The notes beneath the pieces were generated by a model. It saw nothing but the letters and a program-made list of their open reading frames with translations. It searched no databases and was not told the DNA's origin. DNA of 64,000 bases from Telopea speciosissima. Its lineage: Eukaryota > Streptophyta > Magnoliopsida > Proteales > Proteaceae. Each line of letters opens with the position of its first letter. Positions within the stretch are counted from its first letter, which is position 1. Of this stretch, positions 50,779 to 63,901 are shown piece by piece. A program made the position numbers and the translations under genes. The stretch covers positions 66,577,557-66,641,556 of the forward strand of contig NC_057921.1 in assembly GCF_018873765.1 (NCBI RefSeq), written 5' to 3'.

Positions 50779-53700
50779 ATGTATCTGAAGAAGGCACTGT
50801 GGAGTGAGGGTCTAAATTTGGAATCTCAATCTCAGTCTCAGTCTTCATCATCTTCTACACCGGCCGTTGCAGACTTGGTGAATTCGCTTCACAAACGGCG
50901 GCTCTACAGGGAGGTCACCCTCGCCCTCCGCACCGGTTTGAGAGACGCCAGAGCCGAGTTCTCGTTCCTCCGAGTCCGTGGCCTTCGTAGCATTCTCAAG
51001 TTCCTCCGATCGGTCGCCGAGTCAGATTCTATGATTCGCCTCTTCTGCCACGGCCAATCTCTCCCCGAACTCCAAGGTAGGCTCTCGTCCTCTATTTCCG
51101 TACGTTTTCTTAGTTTATCCTTTGAAATTCCTCCTTCCGATCCCCGCTTCCCGTCTAGCAGGATTAAATTATAGGGCTTCTGGGTATCGTCTTTGCGAGA
51201 GCCAGAATGATTATCAGCTCAGGGCAGGCTTTCGGCTCTATATTGTCTAATTCGTTATCTCGTTGATACTAAAAACATTCATAAAGAAAAATAGGCCCAT
51301 TTTGCTCGCTTTTATGGTTCTTAGCAGATTTTCGTATCCACAGTGGGTTTACCATATTTGTTGACCTTAAGCATTGTTTATTTCATTGTAGTAGTTTCCC
51401 CTTGTTGTTATAGTCTAGTTGTGCCTTCTTTTTTTATTGGATAATTCCTGGCCGATTTGATGAACATTTGCAGAGTGTCTTGCATATTATTTGCAATTCT
51501 TATGAACTTGCTGTGTTCGAATGGCTGATGGTAAAATTTTATGCTCTGTAACAGTGGTTCCTGTTCTGTTTGAGAATTCGTTTAAGCAATCGAAGGAGGA
51601 ACAAGCACCAACTTTAGATCATATATTCAGTGTGGAGCCCATGAAGATTACTAGTCCTTCCACTGACACTGAAATTGCACTTGCACTTAGAGTTCTGGAA
51701 GGATGTTGTCTACTCCACAGGGAAAGCACAGCTTTGGCCCATCAACACAAAGCAATCAAGGTATAAGTTTCCTTTCACCACACAGTTAATCTTGATATGG
51801 ATTGCTTTGGTTGTTGAATCGATTTCTCATTGCAAATGGTTCTAAACTACGGATAGTGATTTGAGAAAAAGGAATGGTAGCAAAGTAGATTTATATAATT
51901 TACGATTTCCTCCAATCATCATAGAAGTAGCTTTCTGATTTGCAAATGTAGACTGATTTATCATCAGCATTTGGTTGATTTGATTGATGCTGTTTATGCA
52001 AATAATTTGCTTTGGTTTTATTTTCTTCCCCACTTTTGAGTTTTGAGTCATGGAATTCTTTCTTGTTATTCCTATTGACGAATGGTTTTCTTGTGCATGC
52101 AAATACAGACTATGAACTTGTTGCATTTTTTAGTTCCAGTTGCTATAATGACCTCTACAAGTACTAAGTACTCCATCTCTTTTGATATTCTGGATCTTGT
52201 GTTACTCCATCTCTGAAGTGTTCAATTAAAATTTCATTGATGTAGCTCGAGTATCTCGCAATGTTTTCAAAACATGAATCGTGAATGTTGGAGATGGACT
52301 GAGATAGTTTGGTCATCTGCAGGTGTTGATGAATATATTATCGACTCGAGGGCCCCTTGTCCAAGGTGCATGCTTGGATGCTTTAGTCTCTGTCATGCTG
52401 GATTCATCAACTAATCAAACGGTATGGTAGCTTCTAATAGACTCCTGGTTATGGGCTCCTTGAATATGGTGATATGCCTGTTTTCATTCGATCAATACTT
52501 GATCTTTTATTTTGTTTTAGTCGGTGGTTGGTTTTCTTCCACCCATCAGAATGATGTCACAATTTCTTTGAGCTAGACTTTTAATCCCTACGGCCTGAAG
52601 TATGTTGTAATTAAAGAAATATTTTTTTTGTAAATTATAATATGGTTGGGAGGTCATCCTTGTAGGCTGACTTACCTATTTGTCTATCTTCTCTCTCTTG
52701 TAGCTTTCTTTTGAGCTCCTCGCTTTCTTCAATTTCCTAGCTTGAATCTGTTTCTTTGCCTTCTCTTTTTCACTTGAATATCATTTCCAACGAAGAGCGA
52801 CCTTAAATATTCTCTCTTGTGTGTGTGTGTGTTTAAATATTAAGATCCCCTTCCAGTACCCTTGAATACCCTTCCATGCATCAATCATGGTTATTTTGTT
52901 TTTCTTTTAGAGTTAAGGTGAATCAATCTAACAGCTTTTTAAAATGTTTAATTGCTATATTTCCATTTCATCGTAGTTCATTGTAATCATCATTCTTCAA
53001 ATAATGGCAATGATGTGTAGCCATAAAACCCTAAGGAGTTGATATGTCCTATTATTTTCTCTCAATCTCTTGGTCATTCCATCTTTTAAATCTGATCTCT
53101 TCTGTTTCTGTTATTCTCTTTTACTCTCTGCTGTTTCACTTCCTATATCCCCCAACTCCATTTTCTGTTTGAAATTCATAACTTTTTACAACAAGAGCTT
53201 GTCCATCGATGCAAATTGATTGCTTTCAAAAACCCTATCTTTTGTGGGAAATCTCAAAACAACAACTTTATATCCAGAGCCCTATAACTGGCCTACTTTC
53301 TCCATCCTAATTTCCTCTTATTTAATTCATTTCTATGTTCCCGTTCATACTTCAATCTCGGGCCAATAGCCACAGGTTTTAGGGTTTCCTAGACCCATCG
53401 TCTGAGAGAGAGCCCTCAAATAAGCATCAGCATCCATTGCAGAATCGTCTGTAACTTGTATGCCCTTTAGGCTTGATTTTGGTCGATGCAGTTGTACCAG
53501 TTGTGCTGTCTTTGGACATTCAAATTTAAGTAGAGATCAAAGTAGAACAAATTACAGGGTAGATATCAACATTTGGAGATGTAATTTAATGAATTATTAA
53601 ATTGCTGTATTTTCCACATTCTTTGTTGTTGGTCAAAATCAGTAAAAAGTGTTCTTTTATCTCCTTATCTTTTTTTTCTGTGGTTCATAAATATATTTTG

Positions 53701-54746
53701 GCTATTTGTTTTTCAGGATTTTGAGGCATGCAATGGATTTGAGAAAATTACAGAGCTTATTAAAGACAAATTAGTAGAAGAAAGCATAAGGTGCTTTACT
53801 TAATCTCTGATTTTGTCCAGCTACTGTTCTATATGATAGACTTTTTCCTTGTGATGGTGGATACCTTGTTGTGTTGTGTTGCAAATGGGGCTTCTTGTTC
53901 TTCTACTTCTTGCTTCACCCCCTACCCACCCTCCCCTAAAGAAAGTTGTTTTCTAGATTTAGATGATTGTGCTGCTTGGTTGGCAGAATAAATTTGTAGC
54001 ATAGACAATTGAGGCGATCTCTTTTTTTTCTTTTTTTTTTTTTTTTTAAAGGGTGGGGGGTTTGTTATTGGTATATAACTTTTTCATTGTTGTATATAAA
54101 TGTCGTACATTTTCTTTTTCTGCAAATATGGAGTTATTTAAATCTAAACTCATCAATGTGCTTAACCAATACTTGACTGGGTGCCTGTATACAACTGTGC
54201 CTTCAGATGTTGGGTTTCCTCCAAATTGTGAGGGAAGACCACTAAACCAGGCTTGGTGCTGCCAATAATTGGCTCTAGAGTACTTAGTTGTATCATTTTT
54301 CACTGAATCTGTAGCATATATTACACTTCACCAGCTTGTTACATGGCTTAACCCACGATTCACTCTTCAATTAATTGTAGGTTTCAAAGCTGAAAATCTC
54401 ACTGTCCATCTTTTCTTAATAATTGCTTTGGTGCTTTATATGTTTTAAGCAACTCTTAATTCTTCTATGGCTATTTCAACATCTACTGATAAAGAAAGAA
54501 ATGTGTTCTCTTTGGTTCAGAATAAGATGTGGGGAGTTCCTGCTGCTACTTATTGGACATGTAAATGGTAGGGAAAGGCCTCCCATGGCGACTATACATG
54601 AAGACATGAAGCGACTTATGGGTGAGAGGTCAGCATCACTGATATGGGCAGCAAGCCAGTTTGGATCGACCCTTGACCCAGAGCAGAGGCAGATGGCTCT
54701 ACACATCCAAGCTCGTAGGGTGCTTGAGTCATTGGATCTGTACTGA
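50779..54746 (+). CDS. Cdc14/SIN-component-like armadillo-fold protein, five exons
   Basis: Exons: 50779-51076, 51555-51760, 52323-52421, 53717-53790, 54521-54746, which join in frame to 300 residues. The protein is helical with armadillo-like character ('ALRVLEGCCLLHRESTALAH', 'GPLVQGACLDALVSVMLDS', 'NGFEKITELIKDKLVEE') and a conserved C terminus ('LASQF'-like 'WAASQFGSTLDPEQRQ' and 'RRVLESLDLY'). I recall plant proteins of this shape being annotated with the fungal 'Cell division control 14, SIN component' domain. In fission yeast that Cdc14 is a partner of the Sid1 kinase, unrelated to the Cdc14 phosphatase. Whether the plant protein works in cytokinesis is unknown. The N terminus is Ser/Gln-rich at 15-28. 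The start is the first ATG after a GA-rich leader. Confidence 0.75.
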
Positions 54747-55077
54747 ATCAACTAATTGGGAACTGACTGAGATGCCAACAGATCTTCGACAGTCCACTTC
54801 AGTCATCATTTTCTCACATCAATATCCAATTAGAAGTTTGAAGGAAAGTCAGGTTGCTAGTGCTAGGAGTGGGACAATTGGCTATTTGTTTATTTGTTTG
54901 TTTCCATTGATAGCCACAACCTAGGAAGGAGGATTAAGAGATGAGCAGTTGTGAAATCTGTACACATGATATAAGTTGTATATGAAGCATGTCTCAGTAA
55001 AAATGTGTTTTTCAGAGATTTCTGGGAAAGCTGCATACAATATACAGTTGTATGTGATACTTGCTATGAATACCAAG

Positions 55078-57660
55078 CTATAATGTTCCACTTACATGAG
55101 TTCTATAACCTTCTGACCCCATTTGAAGGGTCAAATTATCCAATGTAGCATATATCTCCTCTGTCCTATTGTGAGATCTATCACAGGCAAGAAACACATG
55201 GATCTGATATCTATCTTCGATCCAACTGCATCCTGGGCTCTTGTGCATTCCTCTGTCCTTAACAGTCAGCCTTGTCTGGGCAAGATTGTCCCATCTCCTT
55301 GCATAAGCATACAAGTTTGCTAGCTGCACATAGTTTGCAGTATTATGTGGTTCCAATTTGATTAGCCAGTTTGCTGCAATTTCCCCTAATTCAACATTCC
55401 TATGGATAACACAGCCACCAAGCAAAGCACCCCATGTCACAGAATCAGGTTCCACAGGCATCTTTTTAACAAGCTCATAAGCTTCACTAAGACACCCTGC
55501 ACGACTGAGGAGATCAACCATACAAGTGTAGTGTTTTACTGAAGGCTCCACGTTGTAACGAGGCATCAAATCGAAGTACTGTTTGCCTAGGTCAAGAGAC
55601 CCAGCATGAACACACAAAGATAGTGCAGATAGGAAGGTCACAGCATCTGGTCTGATACCATGAGCCAGCATTTCACGGAAGAGAGTGATTCCTTCCTTTC
55701 CTTTTCCATGCATAGCATATCCAGCAAGCATGGCATTCCAGGACACCAGATTGGGCTTTGATATCCTATTGAAGGCTAACTGTGCACGCTTTAGACATCC
55801 ACATTTGGCATACATGTCCACAAGGGCTGCCCCAATATGGATATGGATGTCAAAGCCACATCTGATCGCATGGGCATGGACCTGCTGGCCTCGCTCAATG
55901 CTTGCCAACCTTGAGCAGGCAGGTAAAACTATGCCTACCGTGTAAACATCTGGTCTTAAATTTGAGGCATTCAGATGAGAGAACACTTGTAGAGCTGATT
56001 CATTGTGGCCGTTTTCCACATAACCTGCTATAATTCCATTCCAGGTATATGTATTTGGATCAAACCCAGCTATTTTCATGTTATGAAGAAGTTCCTGAAC
56101 CTCCTCCATTTGATTGCAACGGGCATAGCCTGAGATCAAAGCGTTCCATGTTGCTGTATCCTTTTCGAATACCTCGTCAAAAACCAATTGTGCAGCTACT
56201 AGATCATTGCATTTACAGTACATTTCTACCAATGCACCACCCACAAAGGGATTAGACTGTAGGCCTCTAAGGATGGCATAAGAATGTATCTCCTTTCCCT
56301 GTTTCAGAGAAGCCATTTCAGCACAGACAGCGAGAATGCTCCCTAAGGTGAAAGAGTCCGACTCAATTTGTTCTTCCATCTGGACATCTCTAAACATCTG
56401 CAGAGCTTCATCAAACATACCATTTCCTACATAACCTGAAACCATTGAGTTCCACGTAGTAATATCTCTGTTGATCCCAAGAAGCTCCATCTGATCAAAC
56501 AGTTTCTTTGCTTTATCGACCTCACCATTCTCACAATACCCAACAACCATAGTATTGAAAGAGATTAGGTTCCTCTCTGAAAGCTTTGAAAAGATGGTAA
56601 GAGCACTACCCATGTTACTACCCCTCCGATATGCATCAAGCAACCCATTAATAACAAAAGGGTTGGACAGGAATCCATGCCTGGTTGTATAGCCATGGAT
56701 TTCCTTGCCAAGGCTTATTGTTTTCAATCTGGCACAAGCAGGCAGTATGCTTGCCAGGGTACGAGCATTCGGCTTAAACCCTGCTGCCTGCATTTTATGA
56801 AGCAACTCCAAAGCTTCTTTGTCATACCCGTTTTGTGCAAATCCACCAATCACTGCACTCCAAGTTACAAGATTAGGTGACAAATTATCTAATATCATAT
56901 TTTTGAGCAACTCTAATGCCTCAAAGACCAGACCATTAGCTGCACAACCAGTGACAATAGAATTCCATGAAACACAGTCTCTTTGGGGAATATTAGATAA
57001 AACTTCCTTGGCATCTCCCAAGCTTCCACACTTGCCATACATATCTATCAGAGCATTGCCCACATAAATGTTCGAAATAAACCCACTCTTAATTACAAGC
57101 CCATGTAACTGCCTTCCCAGTTTTAGCGTACCCAGACCGCTGCAAGCCTTCAAAAGCACAGGAAATATGAAATACTCCAAGCTAATCTCTTCAAATTGTA
57201 GTTCTTGAAACAGTGAAAGACACTCCTCAAGATAACAATGGTCAGCAAAAACAGTAATAATAGCAGTCCAGGAGTAAATGTTTCTTAGTGGCATTTTCTC
57301 GAACAACAACCTTGCTTCCTCAACGCAACTACACCTACCATACATTTCCAGCAGCTTAGTTTCTAAAAACTCATTCCTGCAGAAGCCAGTTTTAAAGGAG
57401 TGGGCATGAATCTGTTTTCCAAAACGGGGACATTTACAAGATTCAACGATAGGAGCATATGAACATGAGTCTGGCGGACCATAACGGGACGAGAGATCGT
57501 TTTTGTTAATTGAGAGAGGTGAATCCATGGAGTGCTTGGCGGCTTTTGACATTTCAAACGATAGGTTTGGGGCATTGTGACGAGAGTTTGAATCATTGCA
57601 GGGATATCGGAATGGCGGGTTAACGATACGTTGAACTTCCGACACCGGTAGAGCGGCCAT
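55078..57660 (-). CDS. Pentatricopeptide repeat protein, PLS class with E/E+ tail
   Basis: One intronless ORF of 860 residues. From about residue 70 it is a chain of P-, L- and S-type PPR motifs. Typical lines are '[13 protein letters not shown]', '[19 protein letters not shown]', '[20 protein letters not shown]', '[20 protein letters not shown]' and '[19 protein letters not shown]'. The C terminus has E and E+ motifs ('[19 protein letters not shown]', '[20 protein letters not shown]', 'KSPGCSWIE') and no DYW deaminase domain. Such proteins bind organellar RNA one base per repeat and usually specify C-to-U editing sites, borrowing a DYW partner. The N terminus (Ser/Asn/Arg-containing, few acidic residues in the first 35) could be an organelle targeting peptide; plastid or mitochondrion cannot be decided. 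I cannot name the orthologue. Its 3' end faces the end of the Cdc14-like gene, about 330 bp away. Confidence 0.93.
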   Translation of the reverse strand: MAALPVSEVQRIVNPPFRYPCNDSNSRHNAPNLSFEMSKAAKHSMDSPLSINKNDLSSRYGPPDSCSYAPIVESCKCPRFGKQIHAHSFKTGFCRNEFLETKLLEMYGRCSCVEEARLLFEKMPLRNIYSWTAIITVFADHCYLEECLSLFQELQFEEISLEYFIFPVLLKACSGLGTLKLGRQLHGLVIKSGFISNIYVGNALIDMYGKCGSLGDAKEVLSNIPQRDCVSWNSIVTGCAANGLVFEALELLKNMILDNLSPNLVTWSAVIGGFAQNGYDKEALELLHKMQAAGFKPNARTLASILPACARLKTISLGKEIHGYTTRHGFLSNPFVINGLLDAYRRGSNMGSALTIFSKLSERNLISFNTMVVGYCENGEVDKAKKLFDQMELLGINRDITTWNSMVSGYVGNGMFDEALQMFRDVQMEEQIESDSFTLGSILAVCAEMASLKQGKEIHSYAILRGLQSNPFVGGALVEMYCKCNDLVAAQLVFDEVFEKDTATWNALISGYARCNQMEEVQELLHNMKIAGFDPNTYTWNGIIAGYVENGHNESALQVFSHLNASNLRPDVYTVGIVLPACSRLASIERGQQVHAHAIRCGFDIHIHIGAALVDMYAKCGCLKRAQLAFNRISKPNLVSWNAMLAGYAMHGKGKEGITLFREMLAHGIRPDAVTFLSALSLCVHAGSLDLGKQYFDLMPRYNVEPSVKHYTCMVDLLSRAGCLSEAYELVKKMPVEPDSVTWGALLGGCVIHRNVELGEIAANWLIKLEPHNTANYVQLANLYAYARRWDNLAQTRLTVKDRGMHKSPGCSWIEDRYQIHVFLACDRSHNRTEEIYATLDNLTLQMGSEGYRTHVSGTL

Positions 57661-59559
57661 TTTACGCTGTAAGGTGTCTCAAGACCGTCAACTGTGCACA
57701 AGGGAAGATATTTTGGGCTTTCAAATGCAAGGTAACGACAACAAACGGCTAAGATGCCTTCCACTTCGTCGACGGTGAATAAGATAGACATTTTTTTTTT
57801 TTGTTTTTTTTTATTAAAAAAAAAGGTTATTTATTCACGCGCCCAAAGTTAAGAGGAAATCAAAATACATAATACAGATAGATACATGATAAACGCAAGA
57901 TAAAAATACGTGATATTCAAATTCAAAGAGTGGAAATTGATCCGATCACAAATGTTATAGATCCCTCTCTCATCTTCTTTTCGGAGGTTCTATGAGTGTG
58001 TCTTTATCTAATCATATTTTTTTTTTTGATAGGTCATATTGATTGGCCATCAACCCTTGATATAGGTGAGATGGAGCTTTCCAATATTGAATGCTGAGCC
58101 TATCATGCCTGTATCTTCCACCAATAAGATGGAAGGTGCCTATGCGAGAACAGGAATTGAGAATGGATATTTTGGCAAATGCCCCATTTGAAATTAATAG
58201 GGGGACCCCTTTACAAGCTTTGACAAGTGCCAATGGATTGTCTTCCTGGTTTAGTCATTTGTGTATGGGGTGTATCTTGTTGTCACTGCCCACTCTTTAG
58301 CTTAGAAGGCTCTGTCGATTACTCGTAAGACAGTTTGGCCATTTCTACTCCTTGGTTCCTTCGACTCTGTGAGAAGGATGTCTTGAGTTCTACTAGTTCC
58401 CCCCCCCCCTCAATGAACTTTTCCATTACCAAAAAAAAATAAAAAAAATTCTTCTTGTCACTGAAATGATGAAGTGAAAAGTTGTAATCTTCTTTTTATT
58501 GTCCGTTGTCCTATTATCAAAAGTTATTTAATTGGGAGGTAAAATAAGGTTTTCAAAATAATTTAGAAATAGTTTGTTATTATGTAATTATTAAAAATTA
58601 CATATTTTTTATTACACGTGTGAAATGATAGGATTTACTGAAATTAAAAAATAGAAGAAAAAATGTATTATATTAAAAAGAAAAAAAACATTATGACTTG
58701 ATTTTTTGTCACCAACCTTGGTTATAATAAGATTTTCTCCTTATTTATTGTAATGAATTAGTGTTCATTAAGAGAGGTCTTGTTGATAGAGTTATGAAGA
58801 TGGCCCACCAATTTTTAGCTGACAAGGCAATTCTAATCGTTGTATGAATAGGTATGGGATTTGAATAACCACACATCAAATTCAATTCCAGGATCTAATT
58901 TATTCGAATATCCTTCAACCCAATTGACGTATATCTTTGTATTTTTCAATTCAACCCTCTTGTAGTCCTTAACTTTTTTTTTTTTGGTGAACTTTGTTCG
59001 GAATGGAATTCAACACAAACTTTTTTTTGGGTAATAGAATTCAACACATAAAATGGGGACCTTAAAGTTTACGTGTCTATAAACTTTGAACCCCACTTGC
59101 TACCAACAAAAAAAAAAAAAAAAAATTGAACCCCACCCTATTTGCCATGTGACAAAAATTGGGTCATCCAAACAAGCTTTGTCCACACCTCATCCGGGGG
59201 CTGAACTTGTGAGGACGACCCATCATAGGTAACTTGACCCCAATTTTCTTAAATTCTCTCAATTTTGTGTGTGTGCAACTCCTAGTTATATTAGAAAAAA
59301 AGATTTTAGCATGTCCTTATTCGGAAGTAGACAAGTATGCCTTGTATTATATGTCACATGGAAGATTAATTTGGAAATTCTGGCAGTTTAATGTTTAGAA
59401 AATGAGATGGATTTGCCACATGTCAAATTTAAAATTTATTTTTCACCTTTACAAATTTCAATTGTACCCTAAAAATATTGGGGGTCATCTTATACATAAA
59501 ATTTCAACCTCACCATATAAGCCTTGGACATCGTCTTCATTCTAGGGAAGCAGTTTTTT

Positions 59560-59697
59560 GTACGGGAGTGTGGCCTACGCCAGCACTCCCATGTGTCTAT
59601 CTCTCTCCTTCTTAAAACAAGAGGACAAAAGTATCTTTTCACATGAGGAAGAGAGAGACTCGTGGAAGTGCTGGCATAGGCCACACTCCCGACACAA
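59560..59697. mobile_element. Foldback MITE, copy 3
   Basis: The best-preserved copy. The left arm is 'gggagtgtggcctacgccag' then 'cactcccatgtgtctatctc', and the right arm is its near reverse complement ending 'ggccacactcccgacac'. The loop is short and CT/GA-rich. It forms a hairpin along almost its whole length and carries no ORF. Confidence 0.75.
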
Positions 59698-60054
59698 CTT
59701 TTTTTCTATTTTTTTTGGTCAAAGTCTTCGCTGTGACATTACATTACAAGGAACGGGTTCTCCACGGGAATTCCCCACATCACACCAATTGTAGTACGAG
59801 AAATGGTATAATTCATATAGGCCCACATGATTAAAATAAGAAAGAAAAAATAATAATAAAAAAAATCTCATGCGAGAGGGTAGATTTAATATAATAGATA
59901 TTGGCGTCGTGAGAAACTTTCTCCCATACATTATTGCCTTTTATTTTCTTTAATAATTTTTCATTACCGAGAAGTCGAGAACCCTTATTATACTAATTGC
60001 AATAAACAACGATAATAATCTTTGTTGTCCTTCTCTGCGACTATACAAGAGACG

Positions 60055-60057
<3 letters not shown>

Positions 60058-60091
<34 letters not shown>
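60058..60091. repeat. (GA)n microsatellite in the ORM 5' leader
   Basis: A pure GA run about 55-90 bp before the ORM start codon. Confidence 0.85.
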
Positions 60092-60097
<6 letters not shown>

Positions 60098-60146
60098 ATT
60101 TGATCTCTAATTAATGGTTGATGGATTGAGCTTCTCATCGGGAAGA

Positions 60147-62515
60147 ATGGGGAAACTGTACGTAAACGCAGTGCCCCCTCCCGATCTGAACAAGAACACG
60201 GAGTGGTTTATGTATCCAGGGGTCTGGACCACATATATCTTGATCCTCTTCTTCTCATGGCTTATGGTGCTTTCTGTCTCCGGATGCACCCCTGGCATGG
60301 CTTGGACCATCGTCAATCTCTGTCATTTCGTCGTAAGCTTCATCCTAATAACCCATCTCTGCTTCCTTTAATTATTAATTGTAGATTTGATGTCACACTA
60401 GAGGTTTTCTGCTCTCTGTAATATTGGGATTCTGTTTTCTGTTTTCGTGATTTAGGATTCTCGGGGCTTAGGTATGGGTTCAATTATATGTTACTTTTGA
60501 TTCATTTGTTTTAATTTGTTATTTTATTTCTCACTTGGATTTAGGGTTGTGTTTTTTATCTTGTTATCTCTCACAGAAGATGGGTTTATGCTATAACAAA
60601 GGATCATGTGGATGATTTTTAACCCCGAGCCGCCCACCTCTTCCTTCCCCACCAACCATCCCCCCGGCCGCCGGGGGGGGGGGGGGTTGGTTGTTTAGAT
60701 TGGGTGGGATGGAGTTGACGAATTTGTGCTGCGGTTGATCATCTCACATGGGGGTTTTGAGCCTTTTTAAATATTTTTTTTTGTTATGGGGTGATGTTGA
60801 CTGGAAGCAATTAGTTTGAAGGAGGGAGCAATAATGAATTGGAGGTATTTTATGTTGTCATCAAGTTGTCTAATAGTACATGCAATGCCTTTCCTATCCT
60901 TTGATATAAGTGCATGAACCGTAGCTTGATTGCAGTAGTAGTTGTCTGATTTCATTGAGTCTTATCCAATTATATGGCTTGCTTGGTTAACTTTCACCAC
61001 GCTAGGAGTACAGGATAGCACACTGGGTTAAAAGAGATATCTATTTTGTAATAGCTCTTATTCAGTTATTTCTTTTATTTTGGAGTACCAAGTTGATTAT
61101 GCTATTTGGAGTATGGTAGACCAGAATGTTAATGCTAATTATGTTTTTAAAATATCTGGAAGATATCTATAAATCATATTTTTGCTAAAATTCCATGTCA
61201 TTATGGTTTTATATTTTTGTTCAACATGATCGTGATTTCTCAAAATCACTATCTTCATTTTGTATTTTAGAGCTTGAAGAAACCACAAGATGCAGTGAGA
61301 TTTTCTCTTAAATAAACACGTAGTTATCTCATTTCCTGGCATTGCATACTGGAATTTGAGAATAACTGATGCAGATAGGCGTTGGATAAATTAGGAATTA
61401 TTTCAGCTGTAAATAGAAGCAGAGTTTGAGTCGAAGCTTGTTCAGTTGAGTCCATGGTAGCGTCTACCATACTCCAAATAGCATAATCAACTTGGTACTC
61501 CAAAATAAAAGAAATAACTGAATGTTAATGCTAATTATGTTTTTAAAATATCTGGAAGATATCTATAAATCATATTTTTGCTAAAATTCCATGTCATTAT
61601 GGTTTTATATTTTTGTTCAACATGATCGTGATTTCTCAAAATCACTATCTTCATTTTGTATTTTAGAGCTTGAAGAAACCACAAGATGCAGTGAGATTTT
61701 CTCTTAAATAAACACGTAGTTATCTCATTTCCTGGCATTGCATACTGGAATTTGAGAATAACTGATGCAGATAGGCGTTGGATAAATTAGGAATTATTTC
61801 AGCTGTAAATAGAAGCAGAGTTTGAGTCGAAGCTTGTTCAGTTGAGTCCATGGTAGCGTCTTAACTCTATTCCTGTTTCAACTTTCAATTAGGATTTCTT
61901 TCAGTTTTAGGGTCCAGACTAGAGTCGAAGTCAATTTCAGAGTTTCTGTAGGAGTTATTAAGTCTTTATATACTTTTGTGTAACCATCGTACAAACAGAT
62001 TTGAGATTTGAAAATTGAATGAAAAGGGGTTCTGTGTTGCTGCCAAGAGCTGAGTGCGCAGTTCTCATCCCTCCCTCTGATATCCTCTCTTCTCTCTCTA
62101 TTACCTCTGTTTGCTTCTCCTTCTTTTCCTTTTGGTATGCTGTTATTACCCTACTCTGTTATTGCAACATTCAATATCTATTCATTCCCTCTTGTTCATG
62201 ATCTGGATTGTGTTGCTGTTCAATTATACAAAATTTTTATTATATTTGGTTACCAAGAATTTTGATCTGGCTTTTAATTTTCCAATATACTCATTCCTTT
62301 TTATTTCCATTCCTCTATTTCCATTCCTCTATGTATCTTGATTGAGGTTTGGGGTTCCTCTTTCAGGTCACTTATCACTTCTTCCACTGGAAGAAGGGAA
62401 CTCCATTTTCTGAAGATCAAGGTATATATAATGGACTTACTTGGTGGGAGCAGATGGACAATGGCAAGCAGCTCACTCGCAATAGGAAGTTTTTGACTGT
62501 TGTACCTATGGTACT
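60147..62515 (+). CDS. ORM/ORMDL sphingolipid regulator, first two exons (3' part outside window)
   Basis: Exons 60147-60332 and 62367-62515 are in frame and give the first 111 or so residues. They match the ORM family closely: '[20 protein letters not shown]', '[19 protein letters not shown]', '[12 protein letters not shown]', '[13 protein letters not shown]' and '[15 protein letters not shown]'. ORM proteins are small ER membrane proteins that bind and restrain serine palmitoyltransferase, setting sphingoid base synthesis; plant members are about 155 residues. The last exon (expected to begin in the 'SHTTDYQHP' region) was not found before 64000, so the gene is cut by the window edge. An in-frame ATG at 60114 would add 11 residues; I prefer 60147 because family members begin just before the conserved 'YV.AVPP'. 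Intron 1 carries the perfect duplication at 61064-61861. Confidence 0.93.
61064..61861. repeat. Perfect 342-bp direct duplication with an inverted 54-bp arm
   Basis: Direct copies are 61124-61465 and 61520-61861 (offset 396 bp). No difference is seen in the parts I compared, including an identical 67-codon minus-strand ORF in each. The 54-bp spacer 61466-61519 is the exact reverse complement of 61064-61117, which lies just before copy 1. The later half of each unit begins with tgatgcagat (61367, 61763), the LTR start seen elsewhere in the window, and the second copy continues into LTR-like sequence to about 62060. The whole lies in ORM intron 1. Confidence 0.9.
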
Positions 62516-63827
62516 GTGAGTATCTTTTATGATATGAACTTTAAATTTTTGCATTCTGAAAGTGATAAAATGACTCAGAGCAATGATTTCTTACTTGTTT
62601 CCTTCATTTGTACAACATATCCAATACTAGCCTGTTTCATAATTTGTTGACAGTCAACAACTTGGTGTGCATTCTCAATATGAATGTTGCATGCATAAAA
62701 TTTAGTCACCAAATGTAAAATGTGCTTCTGGGATTAATTCTAAGACCGTATTTCCTGCTTTGAGTCTTTTGGGACGATGGTCATTTAGTAGTCACAAATG
62801 TGACTGACTCTATTTGACAAGTCATGATAGTCTTGAAAAAATGTTGGATGTGACAAAATGTACTTTGAGACTTCTGTTGATTGAAGTGGACACATGATTT
62901 AATGAACCAATGCCCTGCTGAAGTCATGAATCCAAGTTCTGGGCTATTGGATGTTGTTAGGTATTTGAAGAGGTTATTTTTGGTGTAATGTGGTTGTATT
63001 GGCCTCTTTAACTTTATCATAGTTCCAAATTTAGGTTGACTCCTATACTTACTTGGGGGGATGGATGTTGTGAAATGAGATTAAGCGTAATGCAAATCTT
63101 CCACAAGCGAAATTTTATGAGCACAAAATCTCAGTGACATCTTGGATTACTCCACAGATTTTTTTTTTGGGAGCGGGAGATCTTCCAAACAACTTCGGGA
63201 AAATCATTTTTATTTTTATTTTTTTGGATGGATATTAATCAATTCTTTTCATATTAGAGTATGAAAAGGAAATTCCCATTTTTGGTAATATATTTTTCTT
63301 GATGTCCTTCAAATCTAAAATATTGGAATATTGAGATTTGGTTATGACTTTTGAGAGATATATGACTGTTTAATTTGAGCTAAGCAGTGCAGACATGTTA
63401 TGTATATGTTAATAATATTATTATTTTCTGTTCCTTTATATGTTTCTATGCATTGTCATTATATGTATACTTTGGCTTTCACTATTTCCTGTCCTTGAAT
63501 TGATCATTCTGCTTGTTGGGTGACGATGGGATAGGCCTAGGTTCCACAACCAAGTCCATGCAGTAACCATAATTCCAAAATTCATTTTATCTTCAATTGG
63601 TTAAATTAAGAAGAGGTTCTATTGCTTGATCACATGCATCATGAACCGAGATAAATGTTTGATGTAGATGATGAGCATTTAGGGCCCACTCCACTTTGTC
63701 CCTCTCTTCCAACGTCTTTCTCAAGCAACGACTCCTTTTTCAAATGCACTCTTTCCAAGACATTTCCAATGGTTACATTCAAACAGCTATATTCAAATGG
63801 CTCTTTTCCAACAGCTTTTCTTCCCCT

Positions 63828-63901
<74 letters not shown>

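Larger units (their letters stand above)
57661..60146. other. Divergent intergenic region between the PPR and ORM genes
   Basis: AT-rich sequence with many A/T runs. Near 58020-58440 a segment bounded by a T-run and ending 'caatgaacttttccattacc' plus an A-run looks like a retroposed 3' end. The foldback MITE copy 3 is at 59560-59697 and a GA microsatellite at 60058-60091. No gene is recognised. Confidence 0.45.

Noticed and set aside
57363..57791. 142-codon minus-strand ORF at the 5' end of the PPR gene
   Set aside because: It overlaps the PPR coding region in another frame and has no motif.
60114..60146. Upstream in-frame ATG of the ORM gene
   Set aside because: Adds residues not found in the family; kept only as an alternative start.
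61139..61738. Two identical 67-codon minus-strand ORFs
   Set aside because: They are the same non-coding repeat copied twice; codon content and composition give no sign of a gene.
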